A stretch of DNA of 64,000 nt, from NCBI GenBank assembly GCA_036583965.1, contig JAZBQD010000030.1, positions 115,134,926 to 115,198,925 of the forward strand. The letters run 5' to 3'. Under the pieces are notes generated by a model. That model searched no databases. It was not told where the DNA came from and was given only the letters and a program-made list of their open reading frames with translations. The DNA comes from Prunella strophiata. Taxonomy: Eukaryota > Chordata > Aves > Passeriformes > Prunellidae. A program made the translations under genes and the position numbers. This document shows positions 56,701 to 64,000 of this stretch, in pieces (position 1 is the stretch's first letter; each line of letters opens with the position of its first letter).

Positions 56701-59700
56701 AGGTTTCTTTTCATCATCAGGGTAAACAATAACTTCTTTTCTCCGGATATGTACAATCTCATCCAGGTTTAAGTTTGTTAGGTTTACTTCTCCTTCAAAG
56801 TAAATCGATCCATAACCTGCAGAACAGCCCAAAAGGTCACAATTGAATTGTCTGTGAAAAGTCACATGCCAGAGAGCCCATGTTCCTGCTGTGTTCCTCC
56901 TGTCCCCACGCAGCCCTGTCCTGTCCCCTGAGCAAAGTGACACCTCCTTCCCCCTGAGAAAACTCTGGAGAAGCATTATCAACTTTGACACCAATATCAA
57001 ATGGCAGGGAGAGCTGAGAATGTTCAACCTGGAGAACAGAAGGCTCCAGGGAGAGCTCAGAGCCCCTGGCAGGGCCTGAAGGGGCTCCAGGAGAGCTGCA
57101 GGGGGATTGGGGACAAGGATGGAGGGACAGGACCCAGGGAATGGCTCCCAGTGCCAGAGGGCAGGGCTGGCTGGGAGACTGGAATGAGGAATTGTTCCCT
57201 GGCACAGGGTGCCCAGAGCAGCTGTGGCTGCCCCTGGATCCCTCCTGGATCTGTGGAAATGTCCAAGGCCAGGCTGGATAGGGTTTGGAGCAGCCTGGCA
57301 CAGTGGAAGGTGTCCCTGTCCAAGGAATGGGATGAGCTTTAATGCCCTTCCCAAACCAAATCAGTCTGTGATACTGGGATTCATTTTATCCTAAAATCCT
57401 ACAAAACTTTGATACAAACTGCTCCCAAAGCCAGGGCACTGGTGACAGACTGAGGGTTTGGAAGTGAGGCTCTGCAGCCTTAGGAGCCCTGGGTGAGGGT
57501 GCAGGCTCTCACCCGTGCGGCCGATGGTGAAGTCTGTCACGATACATTCCTTCCTGTCGTTGGTCAGCCGCGCCAGCTCCTCCAGGGTCGGGATGGTGTA
57601 GTAGCCAGCTCGGGTCAGGACAATCCCTGCAACACAACATTCCCTGAGCACAGGGCTGCCAGCAATGCACCAACATTCCCACACTGCTATCCCATTTCTT
57701 TTGCCAGCCTGAACAGCTGGAAGCCTCAGAGGAACTGAGAATCAGGGCACCCAAAGCCAACACACACCACAACATCTTACAGACACCACAACACCTTCGT
57801 TCCACAGCCTCCAGAGCACCAACTGCTTTAAACCAACTGCTCTGGCAGGCTCTGCCCAGACACCTGCCAGAGAGCAGCAGGTGTGCTAACAGGAAGGGAA
57901 GAAGGTGCACAGGGAGAAGAGAAATTGCAAATGCATCAACACTTGAAAGAAACTCTCTCCCAGCTTTAGTGGTCTGGGGCCTCAGGCACTGCTGATCAAA
58001 ATGCAGCTTCTTCTACATTTAACAGGCTCCAATTCTTCTTCAACTGTTAATTTGTCTAATGATCTTCCTATTTCCCAAAAGCATTTTGCATCTACAAAAT
58101 GTCACTCAGAGACATTTTATTTACACATGTCACCTGCCAGTTTCATTACATGCCACAGAAGTATTACCTGGCATGATTAACAAATCTTTTCCCTTTACCT
58201 TCTCAAGTTTAAAAACCTCTGACACACGTGATATAAAATTGGAGGATAAAATTTAAATGTCCAGTGACTCAGCAGATTAAATTTCTGCACTAGGTAAGAA
58301 AAGCAACATTTGTATTCTGGTGGAAGGAGGAGGGAAAAAAGCGAAAGCTGAGGGTGTGAGAGAGCAGAGAACTCTGCATGCAATGCTGCCCCTGGCAGCC
58401 TCACCCGCAGGATGCTTCTGGAGGCCAGGCTCGATCTCCTTGTCCCACTCCTCCTGCAGGGAATCCTCCTGGAAGGAGGCGTCCTCGCTGCTGCCCTCCA
58501 GCCCGTTGCGCAGCGCCGCGCGCATGTTCAGCGCCACGATGGTGTCGTCCACGCTCGAGTGGGGCTTGTGCCCGCTGCCCTCCAGGCTCTGGGGGATGGG
58601 CTTGGCAATGGGGTTGGTGTAAAACCTGGTCACCTCGTGGGCCTCCTCCTCCTCCTCCCGCTCCCCATCCTGCCTGTGGTTCTCCTCGGGAGGCACCGAC
58701 AGGAAGAACCTGGGCAGAGGAAGGATAATGTGAATTATCCGGTTCCAGGGACTTACACCAACATTCCTGTGCAGGGCCAGGAGCTGGACTTGGGTGACCC
58801 CTGTGGGTCCCTGCCTGCTCAGGAGAGATGTGATTCTGTGATTAAAATTCTGCTCTTTCCACACAAAGAGCAAACAGGACCACATAACTGCAGTGGCAGT
58901 GATTACTCCCCTTCCCTCTGCTCCTGCTTGACCACCTCTGCCACTGAGGCTCCCACTACAGCAAGGACAGTGGTGACACCAGGGACAGTCCCTCCATGCT
59001 GGGGACTAAGGCACATGCCCTGTGCAGAGCTGAGTGGAACAGGGAGCTCAGGCTGGACAGAGGCCTCAAAACAGGGCGTAACAGCAACTCCACAGCTCCA
59101 AACCCTCTGCCCACAGGGCCAGGGTGACCTCACTCCCACAGCAACTCTTATTTTAGTAGCTTTCAATAAAATCAATGTGGTGAGCTGGGAAGATTTTTTT
59201 CCAGATTCTGATTAAAAGAAAATCAAGGCAAAAATCAGAGTTCAACTGAAATATGGCCACAGGTTTTTTAGAGGAGGTTGGAATTCTGGCTTTTGCAGGG
59301 GGAGGATGTAGCCTTAGAGGCTCCTCATGGTAATAAACACATATATAGGAAAATAGAAATATGAGACATGAGGATCAGTGGAGCTCCCTTGATATTCCCA
59401 TATCACTGAGGACTGATCAGCAGAGGTTCTTCTCCCCTCAGAGTCAGGTTTAGCACTTCCCCAAGGAATATCCTGGATTCTTGCTACAGGGAAGGGAGAG
59501 AGACTCATCCAAAACATGAAGTCCCTGCTCTCTGAACTGGATTTTGGGTGGGGTGACCTGGCAGTGCCCACACAGGAAGAACACACGGTTAGTGCAGGAG
59601 GAAATGCAGGTCAACTGCTTTCAATGAACAGCGAAGTGACATCCCTGAGAAGAAGGGGCTGCTGCACAGCAGTAATTTAGGGACAGGCAGAACCAGTTTG

Positions 59701-62700
59701 CATTTCTGAGGACAAAGCCCTGCAGGGTGACTCGCTCACCTGTCCCCATTCTCTGGGTACTCTGATGGTGATGCCAGGTCCTCGTTGTCTCGGCTCACGG
59801 GAGAGAACAGGTTGCTGCTGCTGAGGTTCTTCAGAACCAGCTTCTTGATGCTCTTCCTAAACACACAACACACCAAAGAAGGGAAATTTGGATCTATCCA
59901 CTGCATACATGTGTATTTTGTACTTAATTCAGAAGCTCCAGTGACCAGGAACCAGCTCTAAGACCTGTTCCCATACCCAGGACATATCAAGTCTCCCATA
60001 AAGGATCCTAAAATTGTTTTGGGAATTCCATTCAAGGCTCTGGTTTACACAGAGGTGTAAAAGGCACAAGCCAGTGAGGCTCAAAGCCCAAGTTCAGCAA
60101 ACCACAGTGTTCCCTGTTTCTAGCTTTTCTAGAAACACAGGTCTGGCCCACAGGCACAGGTTCATTTTACAGCAGGGTCACTTTAATCTTTCAGCTCTTT
60201 GTTTCTACTCAACTTCAAATCTTTCCAAACCCCTTTTCTATATGACAGCCACTGATGCACCTAAAAACTGAACCCAAAGCTTTACTTGGGCAGATCCATG
60301 ATTTATTTCTCACAGAAACATCTGTGGATCTGAAAGAGAACCAAGGCTGGCATAAAACCACCAGAAATCTGCCTCCATACTAAGGGCATGAGCAAACCTG
60401 TTGACACTCCCAGTTCAGGAGCAGGAAGCATTACCCTGTGCAAACTTTCCTTGTAAGAATTCCTCAATGACTTTATAGGAGCTTTGCTCCCATCATGGGC
60501 TGACCTCATTTCACAGCTTATTTGGCCTTAAGAGTTTAAGCTGAACCTTTTCACCTCCTCTACAGAAAACAGTTCTAGTAAAGTTTTACAGACAACTCAT
60601 TGCTTCTTCCAATCCTGAACCAGTGCACAAAATCACGAGATTTGGGGTGATACACAGGAGTTTCCAGAAGATTCTCACACAGACAAAGGAGCAGCTCACT
60701 TTGGCATGAAGGCTCCATTGGCCAGGGAGGGCTCATCATCATCCAGCCCATCGAAGAGCTGGGACTTGGCCGAGCCCGCTGACTGCAGCGCCTTGGGCCG
60801 CACTCTGGTCGCGGGGCGTGGGGTCAGCTTGTAGTGGGTGGGGGTCGTCAGGGCCTTCTGGGCTGCTGGGTTGGTTGGCTTCAGCCTCTGGAACAGAAAG
60901 ATGGACAGTTGGAAACCTCAGGCATGGGGACAGGGCTCTAGGGTGCTCCAGCCCAGGCCCCTGAAAGGCAAAGGGGGTGGTAAGGAAAGGGAAGCAGTAA
61001 TTGCAGCCAGGTTAGGGGGCTCCACGCACAGCCCCAGCCATCAGCCTGGATCCATGGGCACCCGGGGCTCCAGCTGCCAGGCAGGACTCACCTCCAGCCC
61101 CTGGAATCTGCCCGGGGGCAGCAAACACCCAGAACCTCCCCTACCACCTCAAAAGCCTGGGAAGTGTTTGTTTTATCATCTCTTGAACAAAGCAACAGGG
61201 AAAGGTTTATCAGAGACCCTCAGGGATGTCCTAAGCAAAGCACTACAATCATTGCAAGCATTAACAATGATCCATCTTTATTCCCAATCAGCAGCAGGGA
61301 GCACAGGAAACTCCACAGCCAAGGCTGTGATGCAGGCAAAAGCAGGAAATCATGGAATGGTTTGGGCTGGAATGTACCTTAAACATCATGCACTTCCAAC
61401 CCCCCTGCCATAGGAAGGGAACTTTCCACTGGAATAAAATCTAAAAAATCTAAAACTTTGTGTCCAAGAGAGTAAAAAGCCACTGCACCACTGGGAGAGG
61501 ACAGAGGGCAACTTACTTGGCTGCTCAGTGTGCACTGCAGTGAGGACTGCACACAGACCAAAGTAATTCCAACTGTCACCCATAAAATGAGCTCAGTGCT
61601 GATGGGCACTTACCTCTTCCTTCTTCTTTGGGTCTGACATGGGGTTTCTGAAGAGTGGGGAGTCCCCGAAGGGTGAGTAGGTCAGGCTGTTCAGGTGCTG
61701 CTGGAGGACAGCTTGCTGGGCTGCAGAGGCATTGGGGTCTGTCAGAGCTACAAAAGGAGCAGCATTGCAGTTTTAGAGCTCTGGGAACAGAACCAGGGCA
61801 GGGAGAAACACAGCAGCTCCCAGAGCATCTCCTTCCTCCATCAAAGTGTGCAACCATATTCACTAACTTCTCATGGGTAAAAAGCTGAGGGCACAGAGAG
61901 CTACAGAAGCAGGACCAGAATATTCAGTCCTGGTGGTTTCTGGAAGGGTGTGCAGGGAAAATATTTCATACAGAATTTTGACATTACTGCTACCACAATG
62001 TTACAGGTCTAGCATCCCCTCTACAATGGATTCTAAACCTTGTCTCTCTGTCTTAAAGCATTTAATTTTAATTCCTATTAAAGCGCTCTAAGACTTCACC
62101 CCATGAAACATTCAAGCCACCAAAAGCAGCTTAATTTTAATTCCAACAAAACTAGAGTGGATGTGGGCATTCCCAAAGAACAACAAAACCACCCTCAGAA
62201 CAACAGCTTACTGTCAGGGTCTGCAGGAAGTCAGGAGGAGAGCTGGAGACAACAGGATCTTATTTCTGTCCCAAAGGCACAGCATTCCTGCAATAAAGGC
62301 CCTCTAGGCCTCTCCTATCTGGAAGTACTGAAAAAGCCAACGTTGCACTTCCCTTACTTTTCTTTCTGTACATCTATTCTTGCTGCCCGAAATTCAATTT
62401 GGGAAATGTTACTAATCTTCAAGACAATGCTCTAAAATAGGTGCAATTATTGGGCATGTAAAGCAACTTGGAATTCCTTTAGAAATACACATATAACTAG
62501 CAACAAAAGGGTCATTAGGGGTCTGCACTGTGACTGAGAACAGAAGTGGGCCCACAGAGATGTTCTTGCTGTTTCCAAACCCTTTAGGGAGGGGTGTGCT
62601 CCTGTGTTCAGGCACATGGGCACAAGGCAGCAAGCAGCAGGCTCAGGGACACTCACCTACAGCAGGCTGGGGGGCCCCAAAGCCCAGGGTGGCTGTGGAG

Positions 62701-63236
62701 GTGTTGAATCCTGGGGCTCCGAAGGCTCCCGTTCCCAGTGTTCCCCCCAGCTTTGGCTGGGTGTTCCCAAACAGGGACGTCTGTCCTGCCCCCAGAGCTG
62801 TGACAGGAGAGGTGACTGTCAGTTACCATGGACTCTGATGAGTTTACAGGCACAACAAAGAAGCAATTCCTTACTGGACCATGCCCGTGGATGCTGCAGG
62901 CAGCAGAGGCTCTGAGCACAGAGGACCTCACCAGTCCCACCAGTCCCCCAGTGCTGCCCAGTTTCTGCCAGGCCACTTGGCACTGTGCTAAGAAGCTCCC
63001 CTTGGAGCTGCCCTGAGCCATCCTGACTTGAAGCTGAAACATGCCCAGCCTTTCCTAACTCAGCTACAGGCAATGGCCAGGCTGGACCAGCACTGCAGCC
63101 TGAGGGCTGGAGCTGGCCAGACATGAGCTGGGAAACTGCTTACCTGTTCCAAACCCTGTGCCAAGTCCAGTGCCCAGAGTCCCAGTCGCAGGCTTATTTC
63201 CAAACAAGCTATTTCCAGCAGTGTTGGCACCAAAAC
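38523..63236 (-). CDS. NUP98: NUP98 (Nup98-Nup96 precursor), C-terminal two-thirds
   Basis: NUP98 encodes a precursor that cuts itself into Nup98 (FG nucleoporin) and Nup96 (Y-complex scaffold). Recognised exons in transcript order: 63144-63236, 62657-62797, 61614-61747, 60700-60887, 59740-59856, 58405-58709, 57513-57626, 56678-56816, 55539-55716, 54495-54659, 51473-51649, 50301-50451, 49002-49422, 47955-48184, 46614-46883, 45595-45752, 44173-44316, 42815-42957, 42105-42326, 39885-40039, 39370-39481, 38523-38734. All have AG/GT borders and matching phases except between 42105 and 40039, where about 82 residues found in human Nup96 are missing. The N-terminal FG/GLEBS exons lie beyond 64 kb. 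Nothing else is broken, so the gene is probably functional. Confidence 0.97.
38915..39290 (+). mobile_element. CR1 LINE 3' fragment in NUP98 intron
   Basis: Plus-strand CR1 with GGTTGGATATTGGGGAAAAA, GAGGCTCAGCCTGCAG and CAGCTGCCCAGGGAAGTGGT, ending near GGTCTTTTCCTAAATGG. The first part is repeated in related form at 39095-39120, which may be a duplication. Confidence 0.7.
40310..42104. repeat. 39/40-bp minisatellite in NUP98 intron
   Basis: About 45 copies of TCACTCACTGCCTGTCCAGC + CCCAGGACAGTCCCACAGGG, alternating with a 39-bp form (TCCACAGGG) and variants GCATGTCC, GCGTGTCC and GCTCATCCATTCC that recur in blocks, so there is higher-order structure. The right end runs directly into the donor of the NUP98 exon at 42105. 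Open frames of 650-800 codons across it are artefacts. Confidence 0.97.
42105..48184 (-). CDS. NUP98: NUP98 exons: Nup96 helical scaffold
   Basis: Six exons (47955-48184, 46614-46883, 45595-45752, 44173-44316, 42815-42957, 42105-42326) encode the alpha-solenoid (ACE1-type) of Nup96, with recognisable words [90 protein letters not shown] and [19 protein letters not shown]. Introns here are loaded with tandem arrays and CR1 fragments. Confidence 0.95.
43805..44045 (-). mobile_element. CR1 LINE 3' end
   Basis: Reverse-oriented CR1 with its terminus at AGAATCACAGAATGGTTTGG, then GACCTTAAAGGTCATCCAGT. It lies in the NUP98 intron between exons 42815-42957 and 44173-44316. Confidence 0.9.
44317..44800. 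repeat. CAAACCCTGCTCAG minisatellite beside NUP98 exon
   Basis: About 25 copies of CACACAAACCCTGCTCAG(G) with 14-22-bp spacing variants. It begins at the acceptor of exon 44173-44316. A copy of the intron/exon junction itself recurs inside it (about 44471-44500). A CCACAGCTGGACACA word recurs three times. Confidence 0.95.
45080..45480. other. Possible old LTR-like insertion
   Basis: Locally AT-richer, with GATTGTTTTTGTCATTTTGT, GAAACGGGGAGTTGTGGAGA and a long pyrimidine-rich stretch, unlike the neighbouring CR1 and minisatellite DNA. No open reading frame. The assignment is tentative. Confidence 0.25.
46415..46606 (-). mobile_element. CR1 LINE fragment abutting a NUP98 donor
   Basis: Reverse CR1 starting at AGAATCACAGAATACCCTGA and running to GGGCAGTGCCAGCACCCTGG, within about 10 bases of the splice donor at 46613. 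A second, plus-strand CR1 fragment with CCAATCTTCAAGGCCAGGCT lies at about 46165-46285. Confidence 0.85.
46945..47775. repeat. 23-bp minisatellite in NUP98 intron
   Basis: About 36 copies of CACTGGGCCCACCCTGGAGG + GTT, with CCCAG/CCCAC and GCC/GGG variants. It occupies most of the intron between exons 47955-48184 and 46614-46883. The open frames on the plus strand are artefacts. Confidence 0.97.
47790..47950 (+). mobile_element. CR1 LINE fragment abutting a NUP98 donor
   Basis: Plus CR1 with CAGGTGTCCCCTGGAGGTGG and ending AAAGGATGATCCTGT, immediately next to the donor (minus strand GAGG|GTGAGTACAGG at 47954). Confidence 0.7.
48335..48460 (+). mobile_element. CR1 LINE 3' end
   Basis: Short CR1 tail: GACCCTGAACAACCTGGGGT, AAAGGTGTCCCTGGCCACAG, then CCCAAACCTTCTGTGATTTG. 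NUP98 intron. Confidence 0.7.
49002..49422 (-). CDS. NUP98: NUP98 exon: Nup96 N-terminal Sec13-binding part
   Basis: Encodes [12 protein letters not shown], a diverged Ala/Pro/Ser-rich linker, then the conserved [20 protein letters not shown] and [18 protein letters not shown]. In the Nup96 family this segment supplies the blade that closes the Sec13 beta-propeller. The linker differs strongly from the mammalian one, while the blade is nearly identical. Confidence 0.93.
50835..51115 (+). mobile_element. CR1 LINE 3' end
   Basis: Plus CR1 with GGAATGGCTCCCAGTGCCAG, CACAGGGGAAGGTGTCCCTG, and a terminus at CCCAAATCTTCTGTGGAACT. NUP98 intron. Confidence 0.85.
52035..52225 (+). mobile_element. CR1 LINE 3' end
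   Basis: Plus CR1 with GGGCAGGCCCTGGCACAGGG to the terminus CCCTTCCAACCCAAACCCTT + CCATGATTCC. Near-identical in its shared part to the copy at 50835-51115. NUP98 intron. Confidence 0.88.
53395..53800 (-). mobile_element. CR1 LINE 3' half
   Basis: Reverse CR1 with AAGCCTCCCAGCCCACCAAG near its end, ACTTCCACAGGCTGTGGAAT, and CCCCCCTGAGCCTCCTTTGC + TCCAGGCTCAGCCCCTTCCC. NUP98 intron. Confidence 0.8.
54477..54494 (-). CDS. NUP98: Alternative short NUP98 tail by donor read-through
   Basis: If the donor CCAGCTCAG|GTAGAAGG at 54494 is not used, the frame continues five codons (VEGEQ) and stops at 54477. Minus-strand ATTAAA hexamers at 54204-54209 and 54072-54077 could end such a transcript, and 54000-54470 is AT-rich like a 3' UTR. 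A Nup98-only mRNA with a short tail is known in mammals. Use in this species is inferred. Confidence 0.45.
   Translation of the reverse strand, partial: VEGEQ
54495..54659 (-). CDS. NUP98: NUP98 exon with self-cleavage site
   Basis: A 55-codon exon beginning [17 protein letters not shown]. The His-Phe-Ser triad is the autoproteolytic site of the Nup98 domain: the serine attacks the preceding peptide bond and releases Nup96. The domain itself is encoded by exons 55539-58709 ([58 protein letters not shown]). The site residues are intact, so processing is expected. Confidence 0.95.
54820..55245 (+). mobile_element. LTR-like dispersed element, copy A
   Basis: Aligns along its length with 55779-56480: CTCCTTAAAAAGGAGAAAGC, CAATTTACTAGAAAGG, TTGCACCTAGCTCGG, TTATTTTGCCTTTTATTAAA and TAGCTGGGCTGTCCTGG. 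An ATTAAA within a T-rich run resembles an LTR polyadenylation region. No internal retroviral genes are seen. It lies in the NUP98 intron downstream of exon 55539-55716. Confidence 0.55.
55290..55400 (-). mobile_element. CR1 LINE fragment
   Basis: Reverse CR1: TTGGACTGGAAGGTGCCTTA, GGGCACCTTCCACTAGTGCA and GGTCCAAGCCCCATCCAACC. It lies just 3' of NUP98 exon 55539-55716. Confidence 0.75.
55779..56480 (+). mobile_element. LTR-like dispersed element, copy B, split by CR1
   Basis: Same family and orientation as copy A: CTCCTTAAAGAGGAAAAAGG, CAATTCACTAGAAAAAG, then after a CR1 insertion CTTGCCCCTAGCTTGG, TTATTTTGCCTTTTATTAAA and TAGCTGGGCTGTCTCGG. It is more diverged than a young pair would be. 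Confidence 0.55.
55985..56240 (+). mobile_element. CR1 LINE 3' end nested in LTR-like copy B
   Basis: A classic CR1 tail: GGTGGAGGTTGGATATTAGG, CAGAGAGGTGGTGGAGTCAT, GGTTGGACTCGATGATCTTA, ending in ATTCTGTGATTCTGTG. It interrupts the alignment of copies A and B, so it inserted after copy B. Confidence 0.92.
57000..57380 (+). mobile_element. CR1 LINE 3' half
   Basis: Plus CR1 with GGAGAACAGAAGGCTCCAGG, the GGAATGGCTCCCAGTGCCAG block and terminus CCCTTCCCAAACCAAATCAG. It is antisense to NUP98, between exons 56678-56816 and 57513-57626. Confidence 0.85.
61340..61430 (-). mobile_element. CR1 LINE 3' end, short
   Basis: Reverse CR1 with GGAATGGTTTGGGCTGGAAT and AACTTTCCACTGGAAT. Only the last 90 bp are present. 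Confidence 0.8.
61614..63236 (-). CDS. NUP98: NUP98 exons: end of FG-repeat region
   Basis: Three exons carry the last GLFG/FG units ([43 protein letters not shown]) and the following linker to [20 protein letters not shown] and PKKKEE. FG repeats form the cohesive transport barrier of the pore and bind import and export receptors. Phases 2/1 join without gaps. Confidence 0.93.
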
Positions 63237-64000
63237 CTTCAACAACAGAACAAGCAGCTCATTAGAGATGAAATTAAAACCATGTATTTAAATAAATAAG
63301 CCTCACAGGGTTGAAGAGCCCTGCCAAAGTCAGATTTCTCACTGTTTCCAGCAGCCCAGGTTAAACTGACAATCAGCAAGAAGGGAACATCACTGGTAAT
63401 AAACACATTTTAGCTATAAATACTGCATTAAAGCAGCACAGAAAAATGTGGGTCTGCCTTCTTAAAACTTTTCAGTTTGTTACAAACTTCAGAGTTTCAC
63501 AGAAAGGCAGAGCTGACATGATGCTGCTCTGTCTGGCAATGGAGTAAAATGTGCTGGGGTTTTCTGAGTGCCTGGAGGGAACAAACCTCATTTCATCCTG
63601 TTTATACCACACACTCATTTCTCTGACCCTCAGCACAGAGCAGGTGGGAACTCAGATCTGCACAGTTCAAGGGCACAGCTGTAGCTGCAACAAGGCCACC
63701 CCAAATCTACCATGAGCTCAGTTCTACTGCAGATGCTGATCCCATGCCCATGCTTGGTTAGCACACAAAGCCAGGATTAAACTGAAAAACTGCAGGTGTG
63801 CACCAACCTCTTGGAATCCAGCTCCATTCCTCCTATAAACTGCTACACAGGCAAACCAAAACCACACACTGCAAAGGTTGGTCTCCACCAAACAGTGCCA
63901 ACACACTGTGGGGCCATGGGGATCCTGAGCAGCAGAACAAGAACTCAAAAGAACCTGTCACACCCCTGGGAGGTTTGCTCAGGACTGCTCACCACAGTCT
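63237..64000 (-). other. NUP98: NUP98 intron at window edge
   Basis: Unique AT-richer sequence upstream of exon 63144-63236. No FG-coding exon is recognisable. The next upstream NUP98 exon lies beyond the window. Confidence 0.6.

Noticed and set aside
63975..64000. A possible NUP98 splice donor (minus strand CTGTG|GTGAGC) at the extreme right edge
   Set aside because: Only about 12 bases of would-be exon are inside the window and they do not show an FG-repeat codon pattern.

Overview
The window is nuclear DNA from a bird, probably a passerine. Three things point that way: dozens of truncated CR1 LINE 3' ends on both strands, compact vertebrate genes with GT-AG introns, and the conserved vertebrate block STIM1-RHOG-PGAP2-NUP98-CHRNA10 (human 11p15.4). 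No prokaryotic features are present. Gene calls rest on reading the translated exons, splice sites and phases directly; no database search was possible.

Layout. 1-12.64 kb is intron 1 of STIM1 (minus strand), whose signal-peptide exon is at 12643-12775. 12-16.4 kb is a very GC-rich divergent promoter region; the probable 5' non-coding exon of RHOG ends at a splice donor at 15845. 15.85-25.3 kb is the inferred RHOG intron and holds a 4.7-kb run of three back-to-back tandem arrays. RHOG is complete in one coding exon (25339-25914, plus). A 28-bp minisatellite separates RHOG from the last two exons of the convergent PGAP2 gene (30867-31587, minus). A gap of exactly 500 N lies at 32627-33126. Beyond it are CHRNA10 (33840-37122, minus) and the 3' two-thirds of NUP98 (22 recognised exons, 38523-63236, minus), which runs off the right edge.

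Roles of the genes. STIM1 is the ER calcium sensor; RHOG is a Rac-like small GTPase; PGAP2 remodels GPI-anchor lipids; CHRNA10 is a subunit of the hair-cell nicotinic receptor; NUP98 encodes the self-cleaving Nup98-Nup96 precursor of the nuclear pore. They share a neighbourhood, not a pathway.

Main observations. Tandem arrays make up roughly a fifth of the window. In two genes an expected internal exon is absent exactly where a long array sits: CHRNA10 exon 3 in a 1.6-kb (GTGCCG)n array, and a Nup96 exon in a 1.8-kb 40-bp array. In NUP98 the array unit itself copies the neighbouring 5' splice site, and a second NUP98 array carries a copy of a 3' splice site. CHRNA10 also has a one-base frameshift. 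PGAP2 lacks all upstream exons, and the CHRNA10-NUP98 block beyond the gap is inverted relative to the conserved order, so the gap is probably a mis-oriented scaffold join.
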